DNA of 64,000 bases, taken from Pyropia haitanensis (lineage: Eukaryota > Rhodophyta > Bangiophyceae > Bangiales > Bangiaceae). Shown here one piece after another: positions 1 through 11,483 of the stretch. The DNA is taken from the NCBI GenBank assembly GCA_008729055.1, contig SDUX01000008.1:3807756-3871755 (forward strand), in the 5' to 3' direction. A program made the translations under genes and the position numbers. The notes under the pieces are model-generated. The model had not been told where the DNA came from, did not search any database, and saw only the letters and a program-made list of their open reading frames with translations. Each line of letters starts with the position of its first letter. Position 1 is the first letter of the stretch.

Positions 1-785
1 CGTTTCTCGCGCCCCGTGCACCGCTGTGTTGGAACGGTGCGCTGGTCCAGGCCGCTGCGTCTGCAAGCCCCGGCCGACACTCTCAAACCTCTTCCCGTCG
101 TTTGTCCGAGTGGGCGGTGCACCGCGCTTGGCAGCCTGTCGCCCTGAACCTGCCACCGCGCGTGTCACTCATGTGGCTTGCACCGACAGTGACAGCCGGC
201 GGACTGCCTGAGGGGCGGCGGTTCCACCCGTCTCCGATGGGCTGATGGCAGCTACACTCGCGTGGAAAATCCAGGCCACCCCCCGCGCCCCCACCCCATC
301 AGCGCGGCACTGTCACAGCGAGGAGGGAGGACGAGGGGAGGTTTGGCCCTGTCACTGCGGGTCACACGGTGTGACAAATCGGCTGGGCCGACGCAAATCT
401 AACGTCCCCAGCGAGGACCAGATCACGGGCAACAGCGGGTCGTGTGGTGGGGGGGGGGCGGAACCCTCTTGACACGGTGCGTTGGCCACGCCGCTGGCGT
501 CAGGCCCCCCTGATCGTGCCTACTGGGTGCAACCCGCGCCAGCTGTTGCCGCGGGCGCCCAGCCAGCGGTTCGTGTCCCACTCGTCGGTGGCTCCCCAGC
601 ATGACACACCCGACTGGTCTTGGCGCCGCGGTGCCGTGAAGTGATCCCCACGAACGGCCGCGCGCGTGCCCCTGGGGGTCATCGCCTCTCTACTCGCCAT
701 CCGCGCGGGCGGCGCCTCGCCAGCTCGACCAGCCGCCCGCGCCATGTCTTGTTGCTGTCCTCTCGCTGCTGGGCCCATCGGCGTG
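1..785. other. Intergenic, no gene seen
   Basis: GC-rich DNA upstream of the first poly-Asn gene. Open frames here are short, overlap on both strands and carry no recognisable domain. The only distinct element is the TATA box just downstream. Confidence 0.5.
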
Positions 786-793
786 TATATATA
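786..793 (+). promoter_or_regulatory. TATA box of the first poly-Asn protein gene
   Basis: TATATATA, isolated in GC-rich sequence, 168 bases upstream of the ATG at 961. The segment between them (CACAGCTCCCAGAC onward) is pyrimidine-rich and looks like a 5' leader. Its homologue is recognisable upstream of the two paralogues near 49.3 and 52.2 kb, but the TATA octamer itself is not conserved there. Confidence 0.7.
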
Positions 794-960
794 CGGCAGC
801 GCCACAGCTCCCAGACCCCCGTTCCCACTCCCCATCAGCACCTCACCGCCTTCACATCCGACCACCACCCGACCTCCAGCCGCTCCATCGCTTCCCTTGC
901 TCTCCCCCGTCCGCCCCTACCCGCTCACTCTTCTTTCTCTCTTCCCCACCCCACGCAACC

Positions 961-1152
961 ATGGGCTTCTTCAAGACTGCCGCGGCCGCCACCGCCGCCA
1001 CCGCCCTCGTCGCCTCCGCCGCCGCTGTGCCGACGTCGGTGCACACCGCGACGCACAAGGACGTCAAGTACGTGCCGTGCTACTACGGGTACAAGGAGGG
1101 CTACGCGACCGGCTTCTACGACTACAACAACAACAACAACAACAACAACAAT

Positions 1153-1202
<50 letters not shown>

Positions 1203-1290
1203 CGCGCTGAACAACTTTGTCGACCGCGCGTCGGGCTCCATGTACGCGGACGGGTACGCGGCCGGGTACGCGTTTGGCTACGAGAACGCC

Positions 1291-1335
<45 letters not shown>

Positions 1336-1482
1336 AACAACAACAACAACAACAACAATAACAACCAGCAGAACAACCTGCAGCACTCGTCGCGGACTGG
1401 CAAGGACCGCAAGGAGTACTGCTACTACAAGGTGTACTGGCGCACGGGCTCTGCCAACAACGCGAACAACGCCAACAACGCG

Positions 1483-1535
<53 letters not shown>

Positions 1536-1563
1536 CCAGCAGAACAACCGCCGCCACCAGTAA
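961..1563 (+). CDS. Secreted poly-asparagine, Tyr/Gly-rich protein (family copy 1)
   Basis: A 200-residue protein of unknown function. Residues 1-24 form a convincing signal peptide: start MGFFK, then an Ala/Leu/Val core ending near AAAVPTS. The mature part alternates three conserved cores with three poly-Asn tracts encoded by AAC with rare AAT. Core 1 has VPCYYGYKEGYATGF, core 2 has DGYAAGYAFGY and core 3 has KEYCYYKVYW. Cores 1 and 2 share a G-x3-G-x3-G rhythm; cores 1 and 3 each hold one Cys, so one disulphide is possible. The protein is probably secretory or cell-wall associated, by inference from the signal peptide only. A TATA box lies upstream. Two paralogues with the same architecture sit at 48620-49198 and 52421-52990, which supports this being a real gene. 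The start was chosen for the signal peptide and for conservation in all three copies. Confidence 0.85.
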
Positions 1564-4500
1564 GTAGCTGGTGTGCAGCCGGCCTGGCCATATTGCGGGC
1601 TGCGACCGTGGACGAGCGCCGTCGGCGGTAGCTACCGCGCGGCGAATAGTTTAGGAGGTGCCTCCGTTTCACACTAAAGTTTTTGTGCCCGACTCAGAGA
1701 GAATGCCAGCGGGAAGCGACACCAAAGCCGTCCTGCATCTCACCCTGCATCCCACCCCGCCGGGCTCCCTCACCCTGCCGCCGCTCATCTTGCACGACGA
1801 ACCGCCCTTGCCGCATACCGTCTCGCAAAGTCCTCGCCCCCATTGCCTTGATCATTCGTGGCGGCGACCACCGCCGCCTCCGCGCGCCGTCGCACAGGAT
1901 GGGGTCCGATGGAAGGAGAGGAGCGGATGAATGAATGGCGCGCATGTCCTCACACAGAGAGGGCGCGTTTCCGCCCACCTCGCAACCCCCACGCCGCCCA
2001 CGGCCGGCCCGCCGTCAAGGCGGCCGGCACACCCATTACCCCCCCATCCCCCCCCTGGGTAACGCCACCACCGTGCCAGCCGCCCGCGCCAGCCGCACGT
2101 TGACGATCCCTCATAGCCGCCAGCGGGTGTCGACGCAGTCGCGCCAGCGTCGAGGCGGCAGACCAGGGATAGGGGCGGGGCACCACGCGGGCGTGCGCCC
2201 CCACCGGCAGCAGCGTCGTCGTCTGCCCCCAGCCGAGAGGGCGCGCCCACCAAACCATCTGGACGGCACGGCACGCCTAGGGAGAGAAAACACGCACCAT
2301 AGAAAAAAGGCACGGTGTGCCTCGGTAGCGGCGGCGCGTCGGTGGATGGCAACAGAGGGTCGACCGCAAACGGTGGTGTCGCCCGCCACGTCGGCCGCCA
2401 AAGGGGCGGGGACTGACCGGCTAGTGAGCCGCCAGCGCTCTGCCTGACCGTCCACAGAGTACCATCGCCGCCGGTAGCGGCTACCAGGAGCGGCGACGGG
2501 TGCGCCGACGTGGGAGAAGGGAGGGAGAGGGGAAGGGCCGCTCCTATTACAGTCCGTCGCCAGCAGCAAAGCCGCGGGGGCTTGGGCCAAAAGGCCACAG
2601 CGACCCCATACGGCACTGCCTCGGCAGCGTCCGTCGTGACGGTGGTGCGCGTCACGGACAGCGCGTCCGCAGCGTGGACGAGGGCCGCCACGGCAGTCGC
2701 CTCGACGAAACCCTCGGGCGGCACCGGGCGCGCACCCGACGCTGCGGGTGAACGACGCTCACCGCCCGCGCCGCTGCCAGGGGCACCGACGCGGACGGCT
2801 GGGCGTCAGTGGCGGGGGACCCCCGCCACGCAGCGTCCCATCCCCCCCCCCCCTCCCCCCCCCCTCGACACGTCAGCCGCCTAGCCGCCGCGACTGGCCG
2901 CACCGCAACCACCACCGCGGCCGCCGCGCCGACGACGACGGAAGCAAACGAGCCCGGCCGCTCGGCGACCCGCCGCCGCACCGGCGCCGTGGCGGCCAGT
3001 CCACCGCACGACCGGGCGGCCGTGCCCCCCGCAGGTCACCCCGCCGCGGCACCGCGCCGCCGCGGCGGCGGCGGTACCCGCCCAAGGCAGCAGACCCCAG
3101 CGTGCCCGCGGCGGCCGTCACGGCGGCGCCACGGCGCCGCGGTTGGGGGCACACACAGGTGTCGACGCTTCCCCCCCCCCCCCCCACAAGCGGGGGTAGC
3201 ACGGCGCCGTCGGGGCGAGCCAGCCGGCGGCGTCCTCCCCCCCAAACGACGCCGCCACCACCCTCGCCTCGCATCCGCGGCACGCGCCCGTCGGCGGCTC
3301 GAGCGTCACGTGCCGTGGCGGGTCACCAGCCGAGACGGGCAGCGGCGGTGGCAAGCACAAAGTAACCAACCAAAAAAAAAAAAAAATAGAGTCACTCGCG
3401 CGTGGACCCCCCCGCCGACGACAGTGGGGGAGGGGGGAAGTCAAGCGGGGGAAAGAGGTGACCGGGCGGGCCGCGGCACCACGCCACACCCGTATGGCCA
3501 CCATCCGCGCGGAGCGGGAAAAGAGGGAAGAACCGGGCAGAGGGGACACCCGCGGTGCCACGCCGTCGGCAAACGGTAGCCGCCGCGACCACCCCCACCC
3601 CCCACCACCGCCCGCCATCACCACCACCACCGCCGCCTTTGCCACCGCCGCTGCGCCTGGTCGCCGTGGATCGGGGCGGAAAAGAGCAACACCCGCCGTG
3701 GCAGCCGGCCGCCGCGTCCCCTGCGATGGGCACGCCGCGGTGGCGGCGGCGCGCGCGGGCGGGCACGCACCCCGACACGTTGGCAAAACGGCGCGGCCGA
3801 GGGAGCGGAGCGGGGGGAGGTGCGGCAAGCGGGGACACACGCCCCTCCCCAAAACGGCCGGGTGGCCGTCTCCACTGCTGGCGGCGGCCGCCAAAGAGAC
3901 GGCCAGAGCGGGGATGGTGTGGGCAGGTCGCCCCTGCACCGGGTGCACGCGGGGTGACGGCACGCAGGCAGCGACCACCCGTCGCCGCCGTCGCACCGTG
4001 TGCCGCGCGGTCGCCCGCGGTGGCGACTGGCCGACACCCCCCGCCGTACACCCCGGCGACAGCCGACGACCCGTCCTCCCCACCACCCCTCCCGCACACC
4101 CCGTAGCGGCGGCGGCGGGCGTGCGCAGCGCGGCGGCGGCCGCGGCGGCCACACCGCCGCGGCGTCGCCCCCCTCCACCCGGACACCAGCGGCGCGGCGC
4201 GGGCGCGCGTCCGCCGCGGCGGGTACCCGCGTCGCCCGCGGCGGCGGCGGTGCCGCCAGGCGGCGCGACGCCGCGGCGCGCGAGCCACGACGCGGCACCC
4301 CCAGCGCCCGTCCCGCCTCGGGGCGCTCCCCCCCCCCGCGCCGCGCCGCCACGCCACCACCGTCGGCGGTGGGCACCGCGGCCGCCGCGGCGCGCAGCGT
4401 GGCGGCAGCGGCGGTGGGGGCCGCCGCGGTCCTGGCCGCGGCGGCCAACCGCCGCTGAGCAAACAATTTTTTTTTGGGGGGGGTGCCCGCGCGCACCGCC

Positions 4501-4857
4501 GCGGGCGGGCGGCGGTCCGATGGGGTGCGCGGACGGTACCGGCGACGACCGGCGGCCGGCGGCGGCAACGCCGGGGGTGGTGGTGACGGAGAGGCGTGGT
4601 GGCGGGGGGTCTCGGGGTGGCGGTGGGGGGGGGGGGGGGGGGGGCGAGGGGGGGGTGGGGGGGGGGGGGAGGGCACCCCGCCCGCCGCAAAAGGACGACC
4701 CGCCAGCACCCACCCGGCGGCAGCGCCGGCCGCGGCACGCACGCGCCGCGGGGAGCGCGGGTGGGCACACGCCGCCGCGCGACGGCCGGCCCCGCCGCCG
4801 CGGCCGCCGCGGGTGGCCGTCTCGGGCCACCGCCCGTGGCCAGACGGGACCATCCCC
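1564..4857. other. GC-rich stretch without a recognisable gene
   Basis: Long open frames exist on both strands (for example the minus-strand one ending near 3118), but they are compositional: Pro/Arg/Ala/Gly soup with no domain. Features seen: runs of C at 2846-2870 and 3172-3186, A15 at 3372-3386, a short T run near 4468, and a G-rich tract at 4620-4670. A stretch near 2560-2730 has more balanced composition but gives no recognisable protein on either strand. Confidence 0.4.
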
Positions 4858-5586
4858 GCGCTGCGCGGTCAAACCCGTGATCCCGACGAGAGCAGATTTG
4901 GGCCACTCTGAGCGAGTGCGAATCCGCGCGGGGTCGTGCGAATCGCCCCGTGAGCCCCCACGGACCGCCTTTTTTTTGTACACCGCCGCACACGCGCGTA
5001 GAGGTCATTTTGCACAGTGTGCGAAGCGCTTTTTTTGCTCATACTGATGGAGGTGGTGGACGACCACCTGGTCGTCGAAGACGAGGTCACCGGACACAGT
5101 GCGGCTCCACATTGGGAGCTATAAGGCGCAAAAACTGCACGGTTTCGTGCAGTTTGTGCAGTGGAGTCTTGCAAACAGTGCAAGTTTAGCACTCCCGGCC
5201 GCGATCGTCCCACGTCGGCACACAGCCGCGAGACGGGACTTGGGAGGACGGACCCCCACTTGGGGCTCTCGCAGCGGTATTTGAGTGCGGCCGATGCGAC
5301 CTCAGTCCAACTGTCCACAGCCCCCGGCCTCCAGATCGCGCCCCCGCCAACAACAGCAGGTGACTTGAACGAAGTCACGACCCAAATTATTTCACAATCC
5401 CACGGTGAGGGCCGAGGCGTCCGACCGCTGTCGGGTGCTAGACTGCACGGTTTCGCACAAACCGCAATCATTGGAGTGCTAATACTGCACTCCCTGCGCG
5501 GCTGCGTGCGACACAGCACTCGCCCCACGGCCTCTCTGAGGGCCTTCACTCGCCACGGCGGGGTCACGGGTTTGACCGCGCAGCGC
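4858..5586. mobile_element. 729-bp TIR element, MITE-like, no transposase
   Basis: The ends are perfect 23-bp inverted repeats starting GCGCTGCGCGGTCAAACC (left 4858-4880, right 5564-5586); weaker pairing continues a few bases inward. The interior has much lower GC than both flanks, so the block looks inserted. It contains subterminal repeats: CTGCACGGTTTCG occurs at about 5136 and 5446, each near a CTGCAC/GTGCAG hairpin. No open frame resembles a transposase, so this would be a non-autonomous element. A target-site duplication is not clear: flanks read ..ATCCCC on the left and CGGATCCCC on the right. Confidence 0.6.
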
Positions 5587-5751
5587 CGGATCCCCCCCCC
5601 GTCATCGTCGGCGGCCGGCCGCGCGCCGCCGCCCGCGGACGCGCGCCGCGCGCGCGCGCGTGCGGCGCGCGCGGGCGCGTCGTCCGCCGCCGCGGGCGGC
5701 GCGGCGGCACACCCGCGGCGGGCGGCGGCGCCGCCGCGCCGCCGCCGCCAG

Positions 5752-6675
5752 TAGGTTGATTCACGATGGAAACACCGCGCCCTGAACCGCACCAGTTTTT
5801 CCGCAGGTCCCGGCGCGAACGGGCAGTGGATCGAAATCAGATGTAATCGCACCGAAACGTTCAGATGTGGGGGGTTGAGGGGGGGTGCGGTTCACGGTGG
5901 GGGTGCGGTTCACGGGGGGGGTGCGGTTCACGGGGGGGGGGGGGGCGGTTTGCCCCGGGGGGGGGGGTGGTTGGACAGGGGGGGCGCGCGGGGCTGTCGG
6001 AACAGGGGGTACGGTGGGGTGCCCCCACCGTGCGATTTTGAGGGTGTTGACAGGGGATAGGCCAGGGGGCAAGGGGGGGGTGATTGACACCGGCGGGAGG
6101 GGCGGGCGATTAGCTGTGTTGGCTGCAGGTGGAGGTATGGCAGGCAGGAGAGGGCGACGCGATCGGGCCGGGAGCGGGGATGGCTGGACAGAAGGGGGGG
6201 GGGGCGGTTGGCAGGGGGGAAAGGGGCGGTCAGGCCCGGGGCGGGGCTGGCTGGAGCGAGGGGCGCAGGGGGCGGTCGGCATGGGGGGACGGCGCGGTCA
6301 GGGCTGTGTATTGGGGCGCTTCCAGACACGCTGCTGGCAACGACACGTGTCAGACATGGTCGGGGCGTCAGCCTGGTGGGGATTGAGCGGGTGCAGCAAT
6401 GCAACAGGTGTCAGCTCCGGCACTCCTCTTCGCAACGTAGGGGGTGCGGTCGAGGGCCGGTTTTTTCCGCACCGGTTCCGTTTATTGTGAGTACCCGGGG
6501 GGTCCAGACCGCACCCCCCCCCAGAGCGCTGCACGTCTTTGTGAGTCAACACAAGCCGTCGTCAATATTTATATTTCATTTTGGGGTTCATATTTCGGAA
6601 GAAACTCACGGTTTACAAGTGCTGTCTGTTCCCGCACCAGAACCGCTGCGGAATTTCCCATCGTGAAACAGCCTA
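5752..6675. mobile_element. 924-bp island with imperfect TIRs, MITE-like
   Basis: The left end TAGGTTGATTCACGATGG and the reverse complement of the right end TAGGCTGTTTCACGATGG match at 18 of the first 20 positions, and both go on with A-rich sequence followed by CCGC. The interior holds repeated GTGCGGTTCACGG units at 5886-5935 and an AT-rich patch at 6560-6650, foreign to the surrounding 85-90% GC. A TAGG terminus recalls hAT elements, but no matching 8-bp target duplication is visible and no transposase is encoded. The GC-rich flanks also pair weakly, so the outer boundary is uncertain. Confidence 0.45.
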
Positions 6676-7150
6676 GTGGCGGCCGCGTCCCGCCCGTGGC
6701 GGACCGGCCGCCACGGCGTGCGGTGCGGCGGCCGCGGCGGCCGCCGCGGCGCCGCCGGTGCGGCGGCGCCGTCGACCGCCGCCACCGCGGCGGCGGGTGG
6801 GGGCGCTGTTTTTTTTTTTTTTTTTTTTTTTTTTGTGTGTGTCCACGCCGCCGCCGCCGCACCGCGGCCGCGCCCCGCGCGCGGCCGCGGCGGGTGGCCG
6901 CCCACCGCGGGACGGCCGCCCGACCGGCGTCGACGCGTGCGCCCGGCCGACGCGGCGCGGCGGTCGCCCCGCCGACGCGGACGCCGCCGCCGCCGCCGCC
7001 GCCGGCGCGTCGGTTGCCACCGCCGCCGCGCGGGCCGCCGCTGCCGCGACGCGGCCGTCCGCGGAGGGCCGCGCCGCCCGCCGGCAGGCTAGGGTGCGGC
7101 GGCGGCGGCGGTTGCCGCACGGCGGCGGCGGCGGCGGCGGCGGTGGTGGG

Positions 7151-7189
<39 letters not shown>

Positions 7190-8487
7190 CGGTCGCGGCG
7201 CGGCCGCCGCGGGCGGGCCCGCCCTCCCCCTCTCGCCGCCGCGGCCGCGGCGGCTGGCGGCCGCGGCCGCCGCTGCCGCCGGTGGGGGTGGTGGGGGGGC
7301 GGGTCGGTGTGGTGGCGGCGGGGGGGGTGGGGGGTGGGGGGTGGGGGGGGGGGAGAGCGATGGCCGGCTGTGGCGGCGGCGGGGGGGGTGGGGGGTGGGG
7401 GGTGGGGGGTGGGGGGGGGGGGAGAGCCATGGCCGGCCGTCGCGCGCCGCCCCCCCCCCGCCGCCCTTCCCCCCCACCCCCTCGCCCCGCCGCAGCACCA
7501 CCGTGCGGTGCGGGCAGCAGCGGTGCGGCCGCCGCCGGCCGCCGCCGCCCCGTTGGTGCGGCGTCGACGGCGGGCGGCGGCGGCGGCGGCGGCGGCGCCG
7601 CCGCCGCCGCGGCGGCGGCTGCCGCCGGCGGGCGCACGCGGCGGCGTGCGGCGGCGGTGGCGGCCGGCGGGTGCCGTCGCGGCGGCCGCGTCGGCGGCGG
7701 CGGCCGCCCGTGGGGGGGGGGCGCGCGGGCTGTGGGGTTGCGCGCTGGGGGCGGCGGCGGGCGGGGGGGAGTGGCGGTGTGGGGCGGCTGTTGGTGTGGT
7801 GGTGGTTGTGGTGCTGGTGGGCGGTGGTGGGCGGTGGTGGCGGCGGTGGTGGGCGGTGGTAGCGGTGGTGGTGGGCGGTGGTGGTGGCGGTGGCGGCCGC
7901 CGAGGCCGCTCGTGTGGCCGACGGCCGCGGCGGGTCGGGTGGGTGCGGACGCCCGCCGCTGTGGCGGCGGCACCCGCTTGGGTGCCCTCCCCGCCGCGGG
8001 TCAACCTCGGGGTGGGGGCGGTGTGGTGCCGCGGCTGGTGCGGGGGGAGGGGGGGGGGGAAGGTGGGTGACGCCCGCTTTGTGCTGACGCGGCTCGCCAC
8101 TGCACGGCGGCGACGGTGCGCGTGCGTGTGGCGGGGGAGGGGGTGGGGCGGCGGGCGGCGTGGGGTCGTCTGCTGGGTGCACGCCGGCAATGGGCGCGTG
8201 CGTGTGGCTGGGGAGGGGGCGCCGCGGACGGCGGCGGGGGGTGGTCTGGTGCGTGCCGCGGCGTGTGCTGCTGCGGGCGCCGGGGGGGGGCGGCGGCCGC
8301 GGCGGCCAAGCAGCGGGGGGGGTGGCCGCACCGCACGCGGGGGGGTTTCCTGACGCGGCTGCGTGGTGCCACGCGCCCGCCGACCTGTTGGCCTCCTGTG
8401 GCTCCCGTGCGCCCGTGGGGGTTCCGTTTCTCGTGTGTGCCTATGGTTGACCCCATTCTCCCCCCGTTCCTACCCCCCTCCTTCCAG
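6676..8487. other. Extreme-GC low-complexity stretch
   Basis: Dominated by CCG/CGG/GGT arrays and poly-G. All six frames are open for long distances and read as poly-Ala, poly-Gly, poly-Pro or Arg-rich sequence, so openness carries no information. T26 stands at 6809-6834. No domain was recognised before the kinase-like segment. Confidence 0.4.
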
Positions 8488-8694
8488 GGCGCGTATGGTG
8501 CGGTGGTCTCCGCGACGGGTGCCCGCCCCGGCGTGGCGGTGGCCGTCAAGCGCATCGTGTGTGTCAGTGTCGAGCGCGGCGAGTCGACCCGCAGCCGCTG
8601 CGAGCACACGTTCCTCCGCCTCCCCGCCGCGCACGCCACCGTCACCACCCCTGCGGGGCGTGCCGTTGCCCGCAGACCCGTCCACCTTGAATGA
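8488..8694 (+). pseudogene. Protein-kinase glycine-loop fragment
   Basis: Translation from 8488 gives GAYGAVVSA, a short spacer, then VAVAVKRI. This matches the glycine-rich loop (GxYGxV) and the VAxK lysine strand of eukaryotic protein kinases, most like the MAPK/CMGC spacing. The base string CTCCTTCCAG ends immediately before 8488 and is a good 3' splice site, so this may be an internal exon. The remainder to the stop at 8692-8694 does not continue into a recognisable helix C. No HRD, DFG or APE motif was found within the next few kb in any plus-strand frame. Either the gene is broken by homopolymer frame errors or this is a relic. What is seen is the P-loop pattern; kinase identity is inferred. 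Confidence 0.35.
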
Positions 8695-11483
8695 CCCCGT
8701 CCTCGTTGGTTGAGCTGCCCCCGCCTGCCCGCTTCGGTGTGGCTGCGGCCGGCGCGTGCCGGCCGAGGCGGCCCGCCGCTGCCGGGCCCAACGTCCCCGC
8801 CGCCGCCGCGGGCGGCCGCCGCCGCCGGCGGCGGCGGCCGGCCCGCCCGCGCCGCCGCCCGGCCGCCCGGCCGCCGCCGCCGGCCACCCGTACGCCGCGC
8901 GCGGTGCCACGTCGACGGCGCCGCGGTCGGCGCGGCCGCCCCGCGTTGGGCCACGCCCCGGCCCGGCGGCGGTCGCCGCGGACCTTGCCCCCCCCCACTG
9001 GTGACGGCGGGGCGCACGCCGCGGCCGTGCGCCGAGCGGGCGGCGCCCGCCGCGGACGGGGCGCCCCGGCCGGCCGCCGCCGTTGCCGCCTGCCGTGCCC
9101 CGCCGCTGCCGTCGACGCCCGCCGGGTGGTGGCGTGGTGTGGGCGGCGCGGACGCCGCCGCGGCCGCCGGGCGTGGCGAGTGGGCGGGTGCGCCACGCCG
9201 GGGGGCGGGGGTGGCGGTGGCGGTGGCGGTGGCGGCGGCTGGCGGCCGCCGGCGGCGCCGCCGCCGCCGCACTCGGCGCCGCCGCCCACCGTGCGGCGGC
9301 CGTCCGCGCCCGACCGGTCGTGGGCGCGGACGCGGAGCGGGCAGCGGTGTGCGGGCGTGGACCGCGGCGGCGGCTCGTGCCGGGCGCGCCGGTGAGCGTC
9401 ATGGTCCCGAGACGGTAGTCGTTGGTGGGCGCGTGGGCGGTGGCGGCGCAGCCCGAGGCGGCGGCCAGCCTCGGCTAGGTACACGGTGGGGTGCTGGCGC
9501 CCACGTAGGGGGCTGCGGAAGTGGTGGTCACGAGGCAGCGCCCGGACGTGCGCGCCAAGGTGGGGGTGGGGCAGCTGAGAGCGGCGGGACACGGTCGGTG
9601 AGGTGTCCACGTCCGCGACCGCCGTCTGGCCGGCGCGGGCCGACGTGCCGGCGCAGCCGGCGCGGCGGGTCGCGGCGCCCCAGCCGCGGCGGGCGCCGAC
9701 GCTCGTCCCCGCCTCGGGCCCCGTCCACGGCCGGCAGGTCGTCGAGGTGCGGCGCGGCTGCACCCGCGCCCGCTACGTGTACGACATGAACGTGCCACAG
9801 AGCCTGGGTGGGTACGCGCAGCAGGTGGGGTGGGCAGGCCGCGACGGCCGTCGCGCCACGGCCAGACTGCTGCTGTGTGCGGACAATGTGGCGGCGTCAT
9901 CGACGCGTGTACGGGGCGGAGCGGTTGGCGGCGGCGGTGCGAGCGCTGGTTGCCGTCGCCTTCCCGCCGGGCGTTGCGCCGGGCGGCACGGTCAACCTGG
10001 CCGTCTACGGCGTCGACCGCCGCCGACTCGGCCGCCACGCCCACCGCCCGCCGGGCGACCGCCCGGACCCGCCGCCCGTCGCCCGAGGCGCACCCGTACA
10101 CGGCCGCGGAGCCGGTGGCGGGCGGGCGCGCCGCCACGGTGACACCCGCCGCGGCCATGCCGCTCGCGGCGCCCCCGCCGGGGGGGGGCCGCCAGGACCG
10201 CCGTCACCTCTGGCAGCGCCACGCCACGGGCGGCGGTCAGCTGCGGGGGCGGCGGTGGAGGGCACGGGGAGGAGCCGCCCGACGCGCAGGTGCACGCGCG
10301 AGGCGTGGCACCAGCAGCCGCGCCAGCGGGTCCATCCGCCGTGTTGCTACTGCCAATGACCGCGGCCGTGGCGGCCGACCGGGTGGACCACTCGAAGGGA
10401 TCCAACCGCACGCTCGGCCAGCGTGTGGCGGGCGCGTTTATCTCGTCCATGACCCGGGTGATCATCGTCGGGTCGTCGCGGTCGGTGCGGCCGGCGCGGT
10501 TGGCGGCCGCCCGTGCCTCCCTCTTCCCCCCACTGCCCCACCCCTGCAGCCGCCGCGGCCGCCGCCGCCGCCGCCGCCGCGAGGCCGACGGGTGTGCACG
10601 AGGGTGGCGCCGCGCCCTGGTGGCGTGCGCGCCGGCCCCCTCACCGCCTCGTACAGCGGCGCGTAGGCGGTAGCCGGGTCGACCAGCGCCGTGCCGTGTC
10701 GTACTTTGACCACCCCCGCAGGGGCCGTGACGGGCGGCACTGCCGCCGACGCGGCCGCCTTGGCAAAGCACCGCCCGGACGACGTGGCGGTCTTTTCCGT
10801 CCCTGGCACGCCGCGAATGGACAGGCGGCCGCCCGCGCGGGGGTGGGCGCACTGGCGGAGGCGACAACGTTGGGACGCTTTTCCTTCGCGGCCTCATGGC
10901 AGAGGGGAAGGCGCCGGGGAGAGCGCCCGCGGTGGGGGCGTTCGCGCTCACGTTGCTGTTGCATGTTTGTGGTGGCGGGGGTAGGGTGGGCGTCGTCGGC
11001 CAAACTGACGCCTTTTCCCACCTCAACACCAGCGCCCCTCACGTCCCGGCGCTACGGTAGAGGGGCTTCCCCACCGCCCGCCAACGCTGCTGCCTCTGCC
11101 GCTTCTCTCCCTATTGCCGCCCTCTACCCCCCATCCCTCCCGCCTTCCTTCCTCGTCCGTACCTTGGTGGGGACCATCTCGCCATGCCGGCACCCCCCCC
11201 CCCCGGCCACGCGTGTGCCGGCGGCAGCGGCACCCGCGTGCCCGCGGGTGGGGGTGGCACTGGCCGAGCCGCCGCGGTGGCCGCCGCGTGGGCACGTCGC
11301 CGCCGGCAGGCGAGCAGTGTCGTGTGGCGGCGGCATGGAGTGTGCCCCCTCACGAGGAAATCACGGCACGCAAAAAAAAAAAAAAACCAAGACTCAACAG
11401 GACAGCCTCGAGAACAAAGGCGACCGCCAAACAACACCCAGCACGCACGCAACAGACAATCCCTACCGCCGCAACGTGCGCGC
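8695..11483. other. GC-rich stretch, coding status unresolved
   Basis: Several balanced-composition segments look protein-like but no family was recognised. Plus-strand examples are RYVYDMNVPQSLGGYAQQ near 9770 and RVDHSKGSNRTLGQRV near 10380. Minus-strand example: GVVKVRHGTALVDPATAYAP near 10700. Open frames on opposite strands overlap, so at most one set can be real. A15 lies at 11372-11386. Confidence 0.35.

Noticed and set aside
1100..1540. (AAC)n tracts as simple non-coding microsatellites
   Set aside because: They lie in frame inside a signal-peptide protein whose cores are conserved in three paralogues.
3118..4983. 621-codon minus-strand open frame (and 411-538 codon overlapping frames on both strands)
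   Set aside because: Almost only Arg/Pro/Ala/Gly; every frame is open because stop codons are rare at this GC. It also runs through one end of the TIR element at 4858.
6444..8353. Several 470-550 codon frames on both strands
   Set aside because: Pure CCG/GGC/GGT low complexity, mutually overlapping, no domain.
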